Part shown: piece by piece, positions 35,963 through 44,619 of the stretch
Layout of the letters: the number at the start of each line of letters is the position of its first letter
Numbering within the stretch: position 1 is the first letter of the stretch
Assembly: GCF_001954135.1 (NCBI RefSeq)
Contig: NZ_MBEQ01000034.1
Location: 1 to 52,284 of the forward strand
Direction: 5' to 3'
Source: Mycobacterium sp. GA-1841
GTDB lineage: Bacteria; Actinomycetota; Actinomycetes; Mycobacteriales; Mycobacteriaceae
Length of the DNA: 52,284 bases
Notes under the pieces: model-generated
Databases searched by the model: none
Told to the model about the DNA's origin: nothing
What the model saw: only the letters and a program-made list of their open reading frames with translations
Program-made: the position numbers and the translations under genes

Positions 35963-36829
35963 ATGGTCCCGCTCTGGTTCACGCTGTCCGCACTCTGTTT
36001 CGTGGGTGCGGGAGTGCTGCTGTACGTCGACATCGATCGTCGACGTGGGTTGGGACGGCGCCGCAAATCGTGGGCGAAGTCGCATGGCTTCGACTATGAG
36101 CATGAGTCGCACGAGATCCTCAAGCGCTGGAAGCGCGGGGTCATGTCGACCGTCGGTGACGTCACGGCCAAGAACGTCGTGCTCGGCCAGATTCGTGGCG
36201 AGGCGGTGTTCATCTTTGACATCGAAGAGGTGGCGACGGTGATCGCGCTGCACCGCAAGGTCGGCACGAATGTCGTAGTCGATCTGCGGCTCAAGGGCAT
36301 CAAGGAGCCCCGCGAGAGCGACATCTGGCTGCTCGGTGCGATCGGTCCGCGGATGGTGTACTCCACCAACCTCGACGCCGCGCGTCGGGCCTGCGACCGC
36401 CGGATGGTCACGTTCGCCCACACCGCTCCCGACTGTGCCGAGATCATGTGGAACGAGCAGAACTGGACGCTCGTCAGCATGCCCGTCACCAGTACCCGCG
36501 CCCAATGGGACGAAGGCCTGCGCACCGTGCGTCAGTTCAACGACCTGTTGCGGGTGCTGCCGCCGGTTCCGCAGAACGGTGTGGCGCCGCAGTCCGGTCA
36601 GGGCAGTCAGGCTGCGCTGACCCGTCGTGCCGGCTCTCCCAGCCGCCCGCTCGCCCCGACTCCGGCCGGGCGCCGCGAGTTGCCGCCGGGCCGCGCCGAC
36701 GCTGCGCCGGGTCGCGGTGACGTCAGCCGTTACACCCAACCCCGCCAGGAGCCGGGCCGTCCGGATGCGATCCGTCGGCCTCCGCCACCGGCACGCAACG
36801 GCCGGCACGCCCCGCACTACCAGCGCTGA
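35963..36829 (+). CDS. ttfA: TtfA, trehalose monomycolate transport factor
   Basis: 288 aa. The single N-terminal membrane anchor is VPLWFTLSALCFVGAGVLLY, followed by a basic stretch (DIDRRRGLGRRRKSW), a compact cytoplasmic domain (residues about 35-205; VVLGQIRGEAVFIFDIEEVA, WLLGAIGPRMVYSTNLDAAR) and a Pro/Arg-rich disordered tail. This matches Rv0383c/MSMEG_0736, the MmpL3-associated factor needed for trehalose monomycolate export at the growing pole. Proximity to clpB supports the assignment. ATG 35963 lies 7 nt after TAGGCT (35950-35955), a predicted leaderless start, rather than the in-frame ATG at 35933. Confidence 0.87.
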   Translation: MVPLWFTLSALCFVGAGVLLYVDIDRRRGLGRRRKSWAKSHGFDYEHESHEILKRWKRGVMSTVGDVTAKNVVLGQIRGEAVFIFDIEEVATVIALHRKVGTNVVVDLRLKGIKEPRESDIWLLGAIGPRMVYSTNLDAARRACDRRMVTFAHTAPDCAEIMWNEQNWTLVSMPVTSTRAQWDEGLRTVRQFNDLLRVLPPVPQNGVAPQSGQGSQAALTRRAGSPSRPLAPTPAGRRELPPGRADAAPGRGDVSRYTQPRQEPGRPDAIRRPPPPARNGRHAPHYQR

Positions 36830-36861
36830 GGCGCGGCAGACTAGTTGACTACGCTGTCGGC

Positions 36862-37638
36862 ATGCCTCGTCCCGTCGCGCTGATCACCGGACCGACCTCG
36901 GGACTGGGCGCCGGGTTCGCCCGGCGATACGCCCGCGACGGGTACGACCTCGTGCTGGTGGCACGTGATGGTGAGCGCCTCGAACAACTTGCCGCAGAGC
37001 TGCGCGACGAGGCCGGTGCCGGCGTCGAACTGCTCCCCGCCGACCTGTCCTGCGCGGCCGACCGCGCCAAGGTCGCCGAGCGGCTCCAGGCCGGGGTGCA
37101 GGTCTTGATCAACAACGCCGGGTTCGGCACGTCGGGTGAGTTCTGGACCGCGGATCTGGCCCAGTTGCAGGCCCAGTTGGCGGTCAACGTCACCGCGGTG
37201 ATGGAGCTGACCCATGCCGCCCTACCCTCAATGGTCGACGCGGGCGCCGGCACCGTGATCAACGTGGCCAGCGTCGCGGGTCTGGTGCCCGGGCGCGGAT
37301 CGACATATTCGGCCTCCAAGGCCTGGGTCGTCTCGTTCAGCGAGGGGTTGGCCAATGGGCTGGGCGGCACGGGGGTCGGCGTGCACGCGCTGTGTCCGGG
37401 CTTTGTCCGCACCGAGTTCCATGCCCGCGCCGGTATCGACATGGCGGGCACGCCGTCGTTCATGTGGCTGCAGGTCGACGATGTCGTGCGGGATTGTCTG
37501 TCCGACGTCGCCGCGGGCAAGGTGGTCATCGTGCCCGGCCTGCAGTACAAGGTGCTGACCACCGGAGGCCGGCTGGCTCCCCGAAACCTGGTGCGCGCCA
37601 TGACAAAAGCAGTGGGAAAAGGTCGTGGGAGAACTTAG
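36862..37638 (+). CDS. Short-chain dehydrogenase/reductase
   Basis: A 258-aa classical-type SDR. The nucleotide motif is TGPTSGLGAGFA (TGxxxGxG), and NNAG lies in VLINNAGFGTSG. The catalytic Ser/Tyr/Lys is INVASVAGLVPGRGSTYSASKAW with YxxxK. The C-terminus is hydrophobic and basic, as in SDRs acting on lipid-like substrates. The substrate is unknown. ATG 36862 lies 6 nt after TACGCT (36850-36855), a predicted leaderless start. In M. tuberculosis the position between the ttfA and Rv0381c homologues holds pyrE, not an SDR. Confidence 0.9.
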   Translation: MPRPVALITGPTSGLGAGFARRYARDGYDLVLVARDGERLEQLAAELRDEAGAGVELLPADLSCAADRAKVAERLQAGVQVLINNAGFGTSGEFWTADLAQLQAQLAVNVTAVMELTHAALPSMVDAGAGTVINVASVAGLVPGRGSTYSASKAWVVSFSEGLANGLGGTGVGVHALCPGFVRTEFHARAGIDMAGTPSFMWLQVDDVVRDCLSDVAAGKVVIVPGLQYKVLTTGGRLAPRNLVRAMTKAVGKGRGRT

Positions 37639-37656
37639 AACAGAACTTTCGTACCG

Positions 37657-38547
37657 GTGCGGGCGCTGATCGCGGCGGTGACGGCGATACTCCTCGTCGT
37701 CACCGCGGGCTGTGCGTCCGATCAACCGGCACGAACCTATGAGGCGTCGACCGCCGCGCTCGGTGAGTCGTTGGACATCCTGGGTTGGCACCTGAAAGTC
37801 TCGGATCTGCGGTTCGATTCCGAACGTGTACTGATCGACGTCGAGGGCTCGGCCGCCGGCGATTCCCCGGCCAAGCCCGAGGACATCAGGTTCGGTCTGT
37901 ACGGCGCGCTGGCCCATCCGATCGAGGCCGACGCCCTGCATGGTTGTGACGGGGTGGCCAATCTGGGTCTGCGGCCTCTGTCGGCGCCGTCGCCCGACAA
38001 ACTCTCGGGCACAGTGTGTTTGGGGCCGTTGCGCGATCAGAGCCAGGTGCGCGGGGTCTACGCCTATTCGCCGCGCGAACGCATCGCCGGAACCACCGTC
38101 GCGTATCCGGCCGCGTTCCCGGTCGGGATGCTGCCGACCAATGTCAACGACACCGGCGTCACCGTCAAGACCACGAGTGTCGACGGGTTCAGTGCCGACG
38201 GTGCCCAACTGGCGCCGACGGCGATCGGTGATCCCACCGCGTTCAGCGGCAAGGGGTACATGCTGCTCGGCCTCGAAATCGACGGGGCCGCATCACGTTA
38301 CCGCCAGGATGCGGCCGCGCGCGGCGGTCCGCTCATGGTGGTGGTCGGCCCGACGTTGCCCCCGCCGGGGCTCAGCCACATCTGCTCGGTGTACGGCTCC
38401 TCGGTGCTGATCCTGCCCGAGGCATCGCGGGACGCGGTCAACGTGCGGGTCTCGCTGTGCTCTCAGGGGGAGATCAACGCCGCACTGCTGTATGCATCGG
38501 TGTCGGTGATCGGGACACACGCTGCGCTGTGGACGACCGGTGGTTGA
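37657..38547 (+). CDS. Predicted lipoprotein, Rv0381c-like
   Basis: The signal peptide MRALIAAVTAILLVVTAGC ends in a lipobox-like TAGC (Cys 19). The mature protein is beta-rich with no recognised domain (LGWHLKVSDLRFDSERVLID, GTVCLGPLRDQSQVRGVYAY, KGYMLLGLEID). Cys pairs suggest a disulfide. Its place before the SpoU methyltransferase matches Rv0381c by synteny. GTG 37657 has no strong Shine-Dalgarno. The stop lies inside the next gene (8-bp overlap), so the two are probably co-translated. Confidence 0.72.
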   Translation: MRALIAAVTAILLVVTAGCASDQPARTYEASTAALGESLDILGWHLKVSDLRFDSERVLIDVEGSAAGDSPAKPEDIRFGLYGALAHPIEADALHGCDGVANLGLRPLSAPSPDKLSGTVCLGPLRDQSQVRGVYAYSPRERIAGTTVAYPAAFPVGMLPTNVNDTGVTVKTTSVDGFSADGAQLAPTAIGDPTAFSGKGYMLLGLEIDGAASRYRQDAAARGGPLMVVVGPTLPPPGLSHICSVYGSSVLILPEASRDAVNVRVSLCSQGEINAALLYASVSVIGTHAALWTTGG

Positions 38548-39193
38548 GACTGTCGGCCCCACCGAGTGGGGTGAGTCGCCGGGCGTGGGCCCGTGGGAGG
38601 GGCCGCTGCCTGCCGGGGACGACGCCGCGCGTTATGACCCGGATCTGCTGCGCGACGGGGATACCCGCAATGTCGTTGACGCCTACCGGTATTGGACCCG
38701 TGAGGCGATCACCGCCGACATCGACCGGCGCCGGCACCGGTTGCACATCGCGATCGAGAACTTCGGCAGCGATGCGAACATCGGCACCGTGGTCCGCACC
38801 GCCAACGCCTTCGCGGTCGACACCGTGCACATCGTCGGACGGCGGCGGTGGAACCGGCGCGGCGCCATGGTCACCGATCGCTATCAGCGGTTGCGCCATC
38901 ACGACACCACCGCGGAGTTGCTGTCGTTCGCCGCCGAGGCCGGGTTGACCGTCGTCGCGGTGGACAACGTGCCCGGATCGGTGCGGCTCGAGCAGACCGA
39001 GCTGCCCCGCGACTGTCTGCTGATCTTCGGACAGGAGGGTCCGGGCATCACTCCGGAGGCGCAGGCCGGGGCCGCCGTCACGGTTTCCATCGCCCAGTTC
39101 GGGTCGACCCGAAGCATCAACGCCGGAGTCGCCGCGGGAATAGTCATGCACGCGTGGATCGCTCGACATGCCGACATTTCGGCGGCCTGGTAG
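38540..39193 (+). CDS. SpoU/TrmH-family RNA 2'-O-methyltransferase (Rv0380c-like)
   Basis: 217 aa with the SPOUT motifs: IENFGSDANIGTVVRTANAF (motif 1, N and R residues), LLIFGQEGPGITPEAQ (motif 2) and VSIAQFGSTRSINAGVAAGI (motif 3), which form the trefoil-knot S-adenosylmethionine site. A short N-terminal extension precedes it. It methylates ribose in tRNA or rRNA; the specific nucleotide is not determined. The GTG start overlaps the upstream lipoprotein gene. It corresponds in order to Rv0380c. Confidence 0.9.
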   Translation: MVETVGPTEWGESPGVGPWEGPLPAGDDAARYDPDLLRDGDTRNVVDAYRYWTREAITADIDRRRHRLHIAIENFGSDANIGTVVRTANAFAVDTVHIVGRRRWNRRGAMVTDRYQRLRHHDTTAELLSFAAEAGLTVVAVDNVPGSVRLEQTELPRDCLLIFGQEGPGITPEAQAGAAVTVSIAQFGSTRSINAGVAAGIVMHAWIARHADISAAW

Positions 39194-39208
39194 GGCAGGA
39201 TCGTTGTC

Positions 39209-40339
39209 ATGGATCAGCTATGGGCCAACCGCGCGGCCAGCGCCGAAGCTGCGATCACCCAACGGCATCTGACCAAACTCTGGCACCTTCCGGGCACGCA
39301 GCTCGGCGTGACGGCGTGGCCGTCGACCAAGAAGTACCGTCAGTTCGGAACCTGGCATTACTGGTGGCAGGCGCACCTTCTCGACTGTCTGGTCGACGCG
39401 CAGGTACGCGATCCGCAGCCGGAGCGCAAAACCCGCATCGAACGGCAGATTCGTGCGCACTGGCTGCGAAACACGGGGTGGGTCAACAGCTACTACGACG
39501 ACATGGCGTGGTTGGCACTGGCGCTCGAGCGGGCCGGACGCCTGGCCGGAGTGGAAAAACCCCGTCCACTCGACAAGTTGTGCGATCAGTTCGTCAACGC
39601 CTGGGTGCCCGAGGACGGCGGCGGCATCCCGTGGCGTAAGCAAGACCAGTTCTTCAACGCCCCGGCCAACGGGCCGGCCGGGATCTTCTTGGCCCGCTAT
39701 GACGACCGGCTGCGGCGGGCCCAGCAGATGGCCGACTGGATTGACGACACCCTGATCGACCCCGAAACCCATCTGGTGTTCGACGGCATCAAGGCCGGTT
39801 CGATGGTGCGCGCCCAGTACACCTATTGCCAGGGTGTGGTGCTCGGTCTCGAGGTCGAACTCGCGGTGCGCACCCAGGATTCCCGCCACGGGGAGCGGGT
39901 GCGCCGCCTGGTGGCCGCGGTGGACAAGGAGATGGCGCCCGACGGCGTCATCAAGGGCGCCGGCGGTGGCGACGGTGGGCTGTTCAACGGCATCACGGCG
40001 CGTTACCTGGCGTTGGTGGCGACCACGCTGCCCGGTGACACCGAGGCAGACGAGGCGGCGCGTCACACGGCCCGCACGATCGTGCTGAAATCCGCGGAGG
40101 CGGCGTGGAACAACCGGCAGACCGTGGACGGGCTGCCGCTGTTCGGGCCGTTCTGGGACCGGACCGCCGAGGTGCCCGAGGCCCTTGATGGAAAAGCCGG
40201 AAAAGCCGGTGACAGCGCGGAGGCCCAGTTCGTCGACGGCGCGGTCAATGCCTCGGCGATCCCCGAACGTGATCTCTCGGTCCAGCTGTCGGGCTGGATG
40301 TTGATGGAGGCCGCACACACGATGAGGAGTAGGCGTTGA
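39209..40339 (+). CDS. GH76-family glycoside hydrolase-like protein (Rv0365c-like)
   Basis: A 376-aa alpha/alpha-toroid of the GH76 alpha-1,6-mannanase type. The paired acids in NSYYDDMAWLALAL are the expected catalytic Asp-Asp. FGTWHYWWQAHLLDCLVDAQ, GGGIPWRKQDQFFNAPANGP and AQYTYCQGVVLGLEVEL complete the pattern, which repeats about every 60 residues. No signal peptide is present, so it is likely cytosolic, which is unusual for an enzyme that would attack mannan chains of lipomannan. It overlaps the following LLM gene by 4 bp. The match to Rv0365c is by family and synteny. Confidence 0.85.
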   Translation: MDQLWANRAASAEAAITQRHLTKLWHLPGTQLGVTAWPSTKKYRQFGTWHYWWQAHLLDCLVDAQVRDPQPERKTRIERQIRAHWLRNTGWVNSYYDDMAWLALALERAGRLAGVEKPRPLDKLCDQFVNAWVPEDGGGIPWRKQDQFFNAPANGPAGIFLARYDDRLRRAQQMADWIDDTLIDPETHLVFDGIKAGSMVRAQYTYCQGVVLGLEVELAVRTQDSRHGERVRRLVAAVDKEMAPDGVIKGAGGGDGGLFNGITARYLALVATTLPGDTEADEAARHTARTIVLKSAEAAWNNRQTVDGLPLFGPFWDRTAEVPEALDGKAGKAGDSAEAQFVDGAVNASAIPERDLSVQLSGWMLMEAAHTMRSRR

Positions 40340-41244
40340 CGAACGCACAACGGGCCACGATCGATTTCGGAAGCCGGATCGGGGTGTGGTGGGCCAGTGA
40401 GACCTGGTCGATGCCGGACGCGCAGGAGGTGGCCCGAGAGATCGAATCGCTCGGTTACGGTTCGTTGTTCCTGCCGGAGGTGACCGGTAAGGAATGCCTG
40501 ACGCAGTCGGCGGCCTTCCTGGCCGCGACGCAGCGCCTGGTGGTGGGCACCGGTATCGCCAACATCCACGTGCGGGTGCCGAGTGCGGCCGAGACGGGAG
40601 CCCGTACTCTCACCGCGCTGTATCCCGGCCGGTTCGTGTTGGGTCTCGGGGTCAGCCACGGACCGCTGGTCGAGCACGGTCTGCAGGGTGTGTATCAGAA
40701 GCCACTGGCCACCATGCGGGACTATCTCGACCGGATGGCCGCGGTGCCCGAACAGATCGAACCGGGCGTCGGCCGTCCGCCCCGGCTGCTGGCCGCGTTG
40801 GGCCCGAAGATGATCGAGTTGTCGGGCACGCATGCCGACGGCGCACATCCGTATCTCGTCACTCCGGAACAAACTCGGGTCACCCGCGAGATTCTCGGAC
40901 CGGACAAGTGGATCGTCTCGGAGCAGGCGGTGGCCATCGGCGCCACCGACGAGGATCAGTTGCGTCGCGCCCACGCGCACCTCGACGTGTACAGCGGTCT
41001 GCCGAATTACCGGAATTCGTGGCTGCGACAGGGCTTTGACGAGTCCGACCTCGTGCGTGGCGGTTCCGACCGGCTGGCCCGCGGCGTGGTGGGAATGGGA
41101 TCGGTCGACAGCGCGGCGAAAGCCGTGACGGCGCACCTGGACGCCGGTGCCGACCACGTCGTGGTGCAGGTGCTCGGCGACAACCCGACGGCGGATCCGC
41201 GGCCGGCGTTGCGCGAACTCGCCGGTGCTCTCGAGCTGGGGTAG
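40336..41244 (+). CDS. LLM-class F420-dependent oxidoreductase (TIGR03620 type)
   Basis: 302 aa. Family marks are IDFGSRIGVWWASETWSMPD, LFLPEVTGKECLTQSAAF, VVGTGIANIHVR, RFVLGLGVSHGPLVEHG, LAALGPKMIELSG and HPYLVTPEQTRVTREIL. It is a paralogue of the gene at 32235-33107. The start is TTG 40336, overlapping the GH76 stop TGA, which indicates coupling. Cofactor F420 is inferred from the subfamily; the substrate is unknown. Confidence 0.9.
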   Translation: MTNAQRATIDFGSRIGVWWASETWSMPDAQEVAREIESLGYGSLFLPEVTGKECLTQSAAFLAATQRLVVGTGIANIHVRVPSAAETGARTLTALYPGRFVLGLGVSHGPLVEHGLQGVYQKPLATMRDYLDRMAAVPEQIEPGVGRPPRLLAALGPKMIELSGTHADGAHPYLVTPEQTRVTREILGPDKWIVSEQAVAIGATDEDQLRRAHAHLDVYSGLPNYRNSWLRQGFDESDLVRGGSDRLARGVVGMGSVDSAAKAVTAHLDAGADHVVVQVLGDNPTADPRPALRELAGALELG

Positions 41245-41268
41245 TGCTCAAGCCTTAGATTGAACGGC

Positions 41269-42393
41269 GTGAGAGACGTGCTGAGCACCTTGTCAGCGGT
41301 CTGGCGGGCCGGCGGCACCGCCGGCGTCGGGACCGTGGTGCGCACCTTTCGGTCCGCGCCGCGTCCCGCGGGGGCGGCGATGCTCGTCGCGCCCGACGGC
41401 ACGGTCACCGGATCGGTCTCTGGTGGTTGCGTCGAGGGTGCGGTCTATGACCTGGCCATGGACGTGATGGCCACCGGGGTCCCGGTGCTGCAGCGCTACG
41501 GTGTGAGCGACGACGACGCGTTCGAGGTCGGGCTCACCTGCGGCGGCATCCTCGATGTGTTCGTGGAGCCGGTGTCGCAGGAGACGTTTCGGCAACTGGG
41601 TGCGGTGGCCGACGACATCGAGGCTCACCGCCCGGTCGCGGTGGCCACCGTCATCGCCCACCCGGACACTTCCTGGGTCGGCAAACGGTTGGTGGTGCGC
41701 AGCGACGATCACGAGGGCTCGCTCGGCTCGGCGCGGGCCGACGCCGCCGTGTCCGACGATGCCCGCGGGCTGCTGGCCGCCGGCCGCAGCGAGGTGTTGA
41801 CCTACGGCCCGGACGGGCAACGTCGCGGCGGGGGCATGGAGGTGTTCGTGGCCAGCCACGCCCCGCGACCGCGCATGTTGGTGTTCGGGGCGATCGACTT
41901 CGCGGCGGCCGTCGCCCAACAGGGCACGTTCCTGGGCTACCGGGTTACGGTGTGCGACGCACGTCCGGTGTTCGCCACGCCGGCCCGGTTTCCGACGGCC
42001 GACGAGGTGGTCGTCGACTGGCCGCACCGCTACCTGGCAGCCCAGGCCGAGGCGGGCGCGATCGACGCCCGCACGGTGATCTGTGTGCTGACGCACGACC
42101 CCAAGTTCGACGTCCCGCTGCTGGAGGTGGCGTTGCGGCTACCCGAGAACGCGCGAGCCGCCTACATCGGGGCGATGGGGTCAAGGCGCACCCACGAGGA
42201 TCGGGTGGCGCGGCTGCGTGAGGCGGGGATGACCTCCGAGGAGCTGTCCAAGCTGAGCAGCCCGATCGGGTTGGACCTCGGCGGCCGCACGCCCGAGGAG
42301 ACAGCGGTCTCGATCGCGGCCGAGATCATCGCCCAGCGGTGGGGCGGAGGAGGACGACCGCTGGCCCAGACCGACGGCCGTATCCACCACTAG
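41269..42393 (+). CDS. XdhC/CoxI-family protein
   Basis: 374 aa. The N-terminal XdhC/CoxI domain is VRDVLSTLSAVWRAGGTAGV with GSVSGGCVEGAVYDLA and LTCGGILDVFVEP (conserved Cys residues). The C-terminal Rossmann-like domain is LVFGAIDFAAAVAQQGTFLG with AYIGAMGSRRTHEDR and IGLDLGGRTPEETAVSIAAE. Such proteins sulfurate and insert molybdenum cofactor into CO dehydrogenase or xanthine dehydrogenase. In M. tuberculosis the homologue sits by cox-type genes; none is present here. GTG 41269 lies 7 nt after TAGATT (41256-41261), predicting a leaderless mRNA. It converges on and overlaps the dedA stop. Confidence 0.88.
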   Translation: MRDVLSTLSAVWRAGGTAGVGTVVRTFRSAPRPAGAAMLVAPDGTVTGSVSGGCVEGAVYDLAMDVMATGVPVLQRYGVSDDDAFEVGLTCGGILDVFVEPVSQETFRQLGAVADDIEAHRPVAVATVIAHPDTSWVGKRLVVRSDDHEGSLGSARADAAVSDDARGLLAAGRSEVLTYGPDGQRRGGGMEVFVASHAPRPRMLVFGAIDFAAAVAQQGTFLGYRVTVCDARPVFATPARFPTADEVVVDWPHRYLAAQAEAGAIDARTVICVLTHDPKFDVPLLEVALRLPENARAAYIGAMGSRRTHEDRVARLREAGMTSEELSKLSSPIGLDLGGRTPEETAVSIAAEIIAQRWGGGGRPLAQTDGRIHH

Positions 42394-43115
42394 ACCTGTG
42401 GTGCGGCGGCCTTCTTGGCGGCGCGGCGGCGCTTCAACCACTCGATGAACATCGGTGCGACCGAGGCGACCACGATCAGGATGAAGATCGGCTCGAGCAG
42501 CTTCTGGATGATCTCGAACTGGCCCAGCGAGTAACCGAGTAGTACCAGGCCGACGCCCCAGATGATCGCTCCGAGAACGTTGAACGTGGTGAACACCGAA
42601 TAGCGCATCTTGGCGGCGCCGGCGACGATCGGCGCCAGGGTCCGCACGATCGGCACGAAGCGGGCGATGACGATGGCGAACGGGCCGCGCTGTTCGAAGA
42701 ACGCGTGAGCTTCGTCGAGATACTTCTGCTTGAGCACCCGCGCCTCGGGTTTGAACATCGAGGTGCCGATGGTCCGTCCGATGATGTAGCCCACCTGGCC
42801 GCCGAGGATCGCAGCGATCGGGATGAACACCAGCAGTTGCCAGAGCTGGAAGTTGGCGTCCACCGCCGTGCCCTGCGCGGCAGTGCCCGCGGCCAGCATG
42901 CCCGCGACGAACAGCAGGGAGTCGCCGGGGAGTACCGGGAACAACACTCCGGATTCGACGAAGACCACGACGAGGATGCCCACGAGGGCCCACGTGCCGA
43001 AAGATCCGATGAGGTGCAGCGGATCCATGAAATCCGGCATGAGTGCCAGATTGGTCGTCGCGGCAGGGAGGGCGGTGTCGATCACGGCTCCCAAGGGTAC
43101 CTGGGGTGCCGTCAC
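42390..43115 (-). CDS. DedA-family membrane protein (Rv0364-like)
   Basis: 241 aa with the VTT/SNARE-associated domain: VVVFVESGVLFPVLPGDSLL (the E and PG signature), GQVGYIIGRTIGT, FFEQRGPFAIVIARFVPIVR with the F/GxxxR-PxxR motif, and GAIIWGVGLVLLGYSLGQF. The C-terminus is Lys/Arg-rich (KRRRAAKKAAA). DedA proteins are proposed undecaprenyl-phosphate or lipid flippases dependent on proton motive force. GTG 43115 is the annotated start; a later start such as ATG 43040 is also possible. Confidence 0.92.
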   Translation of the reverse strand: MTAPQVPLGAVIDTALPAATTNLALMPDFMDPLHLIGSFGTWALVGILVVVFVESGVLFPVLPGDSLLFVAGMLAAGTAAQGTAVDANFQLWQLLVFIPIAAILGGQVGYIIGRTIGTSMFKPEARVLKQKYLDEAHAFFEQRGPFAIVIARFVPIVRTLAPIVAGAAKMRYSVFTTFNVLGAIIWGVGLVLLGYSLGQFEIIQKLLEPIFILIVVASVAPMFIEWLKRRRAAKKAAAPQV

Positions 43116-43153
43116 CGGCGGTCAGGGCGCAGATTGCCCTGGTCCGATTTGCC

Positions 43154-43738
43154 CTAGCCCGATTTGCCGTAGCCGAGGATGCCGGCGATCTCCTCGTCGT
43201 CGAGCGTGTGCACCCGGATGCCGCCCTCCTCGTTGCCGCCGACCGTGGTGATCGCCTCGCCGTCCACCGCCACAACGAAATTCGTGTGCAACCCGAGCGG
43301 ACTGCCTTCGGTGTACATCGCCACGTCGCCGGTCTGCGGGCGGTAACCGTCGGCGGGAACGAATTGCCCGGTCGCCTGGTAGTACTCCTGCAGCGTGTAC
43401 ACGCCCGGGATGCGCCAATGTCCCGAGTTCGGGTTGGACAGCGGTTGGCCCGCCTCCTTGAGCACCCAGCTGACGAAGTCGGCGCACCACGGCTCCTCGA
43501 TGCCCTCGGAGTAGTGGCTGCCGCCGGGTTGCGCGTCGTACTGCGCCTGCAGGACGTCGATGATCCGAACCTGGTCCGGGGCCAGCGCGGTGCGGTCGAT
43601 CTGGGGAAAGGCGGGTTTGCCGGGCAGGATGTCGAGCGCGGAGTCGGGAAGCCGGACCAGCAGGGCCGCCACTCCGACAACGACGACGGCGCCGAGTGCG
43701 CAGAGCGCCGGCCAGAGTTTCGAGCCCCCCGGTTTCAC
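43154..43738 (-). CDS. Membrane-anchored CHAP-domain peptidase/amidase
   Basis: 194 aa. The N-terminal anchor or signal is about residues 8-28 (WPALCALGAVVVVGVAALLV). The CHAP domain contains the catalytic Cys in EEPWCADFVSWVLKEAG, a second region DGYRPQTGDVAMY, and the His in GLHTNFVVAVDGEAITTVGGN. Such enzymes cut peptidoglycan peptides or amide bonds outside the membrane. The M. tuberculosis fba gene (Rv0363c) occupies the equivalent position, so this is a lineage-specific neighbour. The regulator and substrate bond are unknown. Confidence 0.85.
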   Translation of the reverse strand: MKPGGSKLWPALCALGAVVVVGVAALLVRLPDSALDILPGKPAFPQIDRTALAPDQVRIIDVLQAQYDAQPGGSHYSEGIEEPWCADFVSWVLKEAGQPLSNPNSGHWRIPGVYTLQEYYQATGQFVPADGYRPQTGDVAMYTEGSPLGLHTNFVVAVDGEAITTVGGNEEGGIRVHTLDDEEIAGILGYGKSG

Positions 43739-43747
43739 CCGATCAGG

Positions 43748-44554
43748 CTAGCCGGTCGGGGCCTGGCAGATCTTCCACTGATTGTCGCGGAACTGCAGGT
43801 CGAAGCTGCGGGTGGAGCGGGTTTGCGGCGCAAAGGCCATGAAGCTGGTGACGTTGGCCTCGGCGTGATCGCCGTTGACCACGACCTGGTCGATGCTCGC
43901 GACCACCGGATACTGCTTCGCCGACTCCACGCGGGCATGGGTTTCATCCCAGGCCTTCTGGTCGTACTTCACATAGTTGTCGCGGGTGGTGCCGCAGGTG
44001 ATCGACCTCAGGGCGGCCAGGTCGCCGCGCTGGATGGCCGAATCGAAGTCCTGGATCGTGGCACGGACGTCGTCTTCGGAGGATGTCGACGCCGACGAAT
44101 TACGGGTCAGCAGGACGGTGCCGAGCACCGCGATCGCCACCAGTGCGGCGATCACCAACACGACCGCGACCACCCATCCCCAGCTGCGCCGAGCAGTGGT
44201 TGCCGACGGCTCGGCCGATTCGTCTCGGGGCGGGATGACTTGCGGTGCCGCACCTTTGGGTACTTCCGCGGCGACGGTGTCGCCATCGGCCGGCGGTGCG
44301 AACACCTCGGTCTCGGGATCGGGCGGGGTATCGATCTTCTGTGTGGATCCGTCGAAACCAGACGGCGCCGTGAACCGTCGATCCTCACTGCGCGCGACCG
44401 CCTCGGTGACCTCGTCCGGCGAGCCGATGATTTCGGTGGCCGGATCGGTCACCTCGGACGGCCGGGGTATCTGGACCTTCTCCGTCGGTGCGTCACTGTG
44501 ATGGTCTTGCCGGCCCGGCGTGCGGTCCTCGTCCGGTCCCGATGGGTTCGACAT
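43748..44554 (-). CDS. Single-pass membrane protein with NTF2-like domain (Rv0361-like)
   Basis: 268 aa. A disordered, acidic, Pro-rich cytoplasmic region (1-122) is followed by one transmembrane helix (about 125-147, WGWVVAVVLVIAALVAIAVLG) and an extracytoplasmic NTF2/DUF4878-like domain (DVRATIQDFDSAIQRGDLAA, SITCGTTRDNYV, VNGDHAEANVTS and LQFRDNQWKICQ). The two Cys residues may pair. It corresponds by order to Rv0361. Function is unknown. The ATG 44554 region has GGGAGGAC upstream. Confidence 0.82.
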   Translation of the reverse strand: MSNPSGPDEDRTPGRQDHHSDAPTEKVQIPRPSEVTDPATEIIGSPDEVTEAVARSEDRRFTAPSGFDGSTQKIDTPPDPETEVFAPPADGDTVAAEVPKGAAPQVIPPRDESAEPSATTARRSWGWVVAVVLVIAALVAIAVLGTVLLTRNSSASTSSEDDVRATIQDFDSAIQRGDLAALRSITCGTTRDNYVKYDQKAWDETHARVESAKQYPVVASIDQVVVNGDHAEANVTSFMAFAPQTRSTRSFDLQFRDNQWKICQAPTG

Positions 44555-44619
44555 CCCTGCTGCGGTCCTCCCGTACGTCGGTACGGGTGGAGCTTATCCG
44601 TCGGTGCACAATAGGGCCC

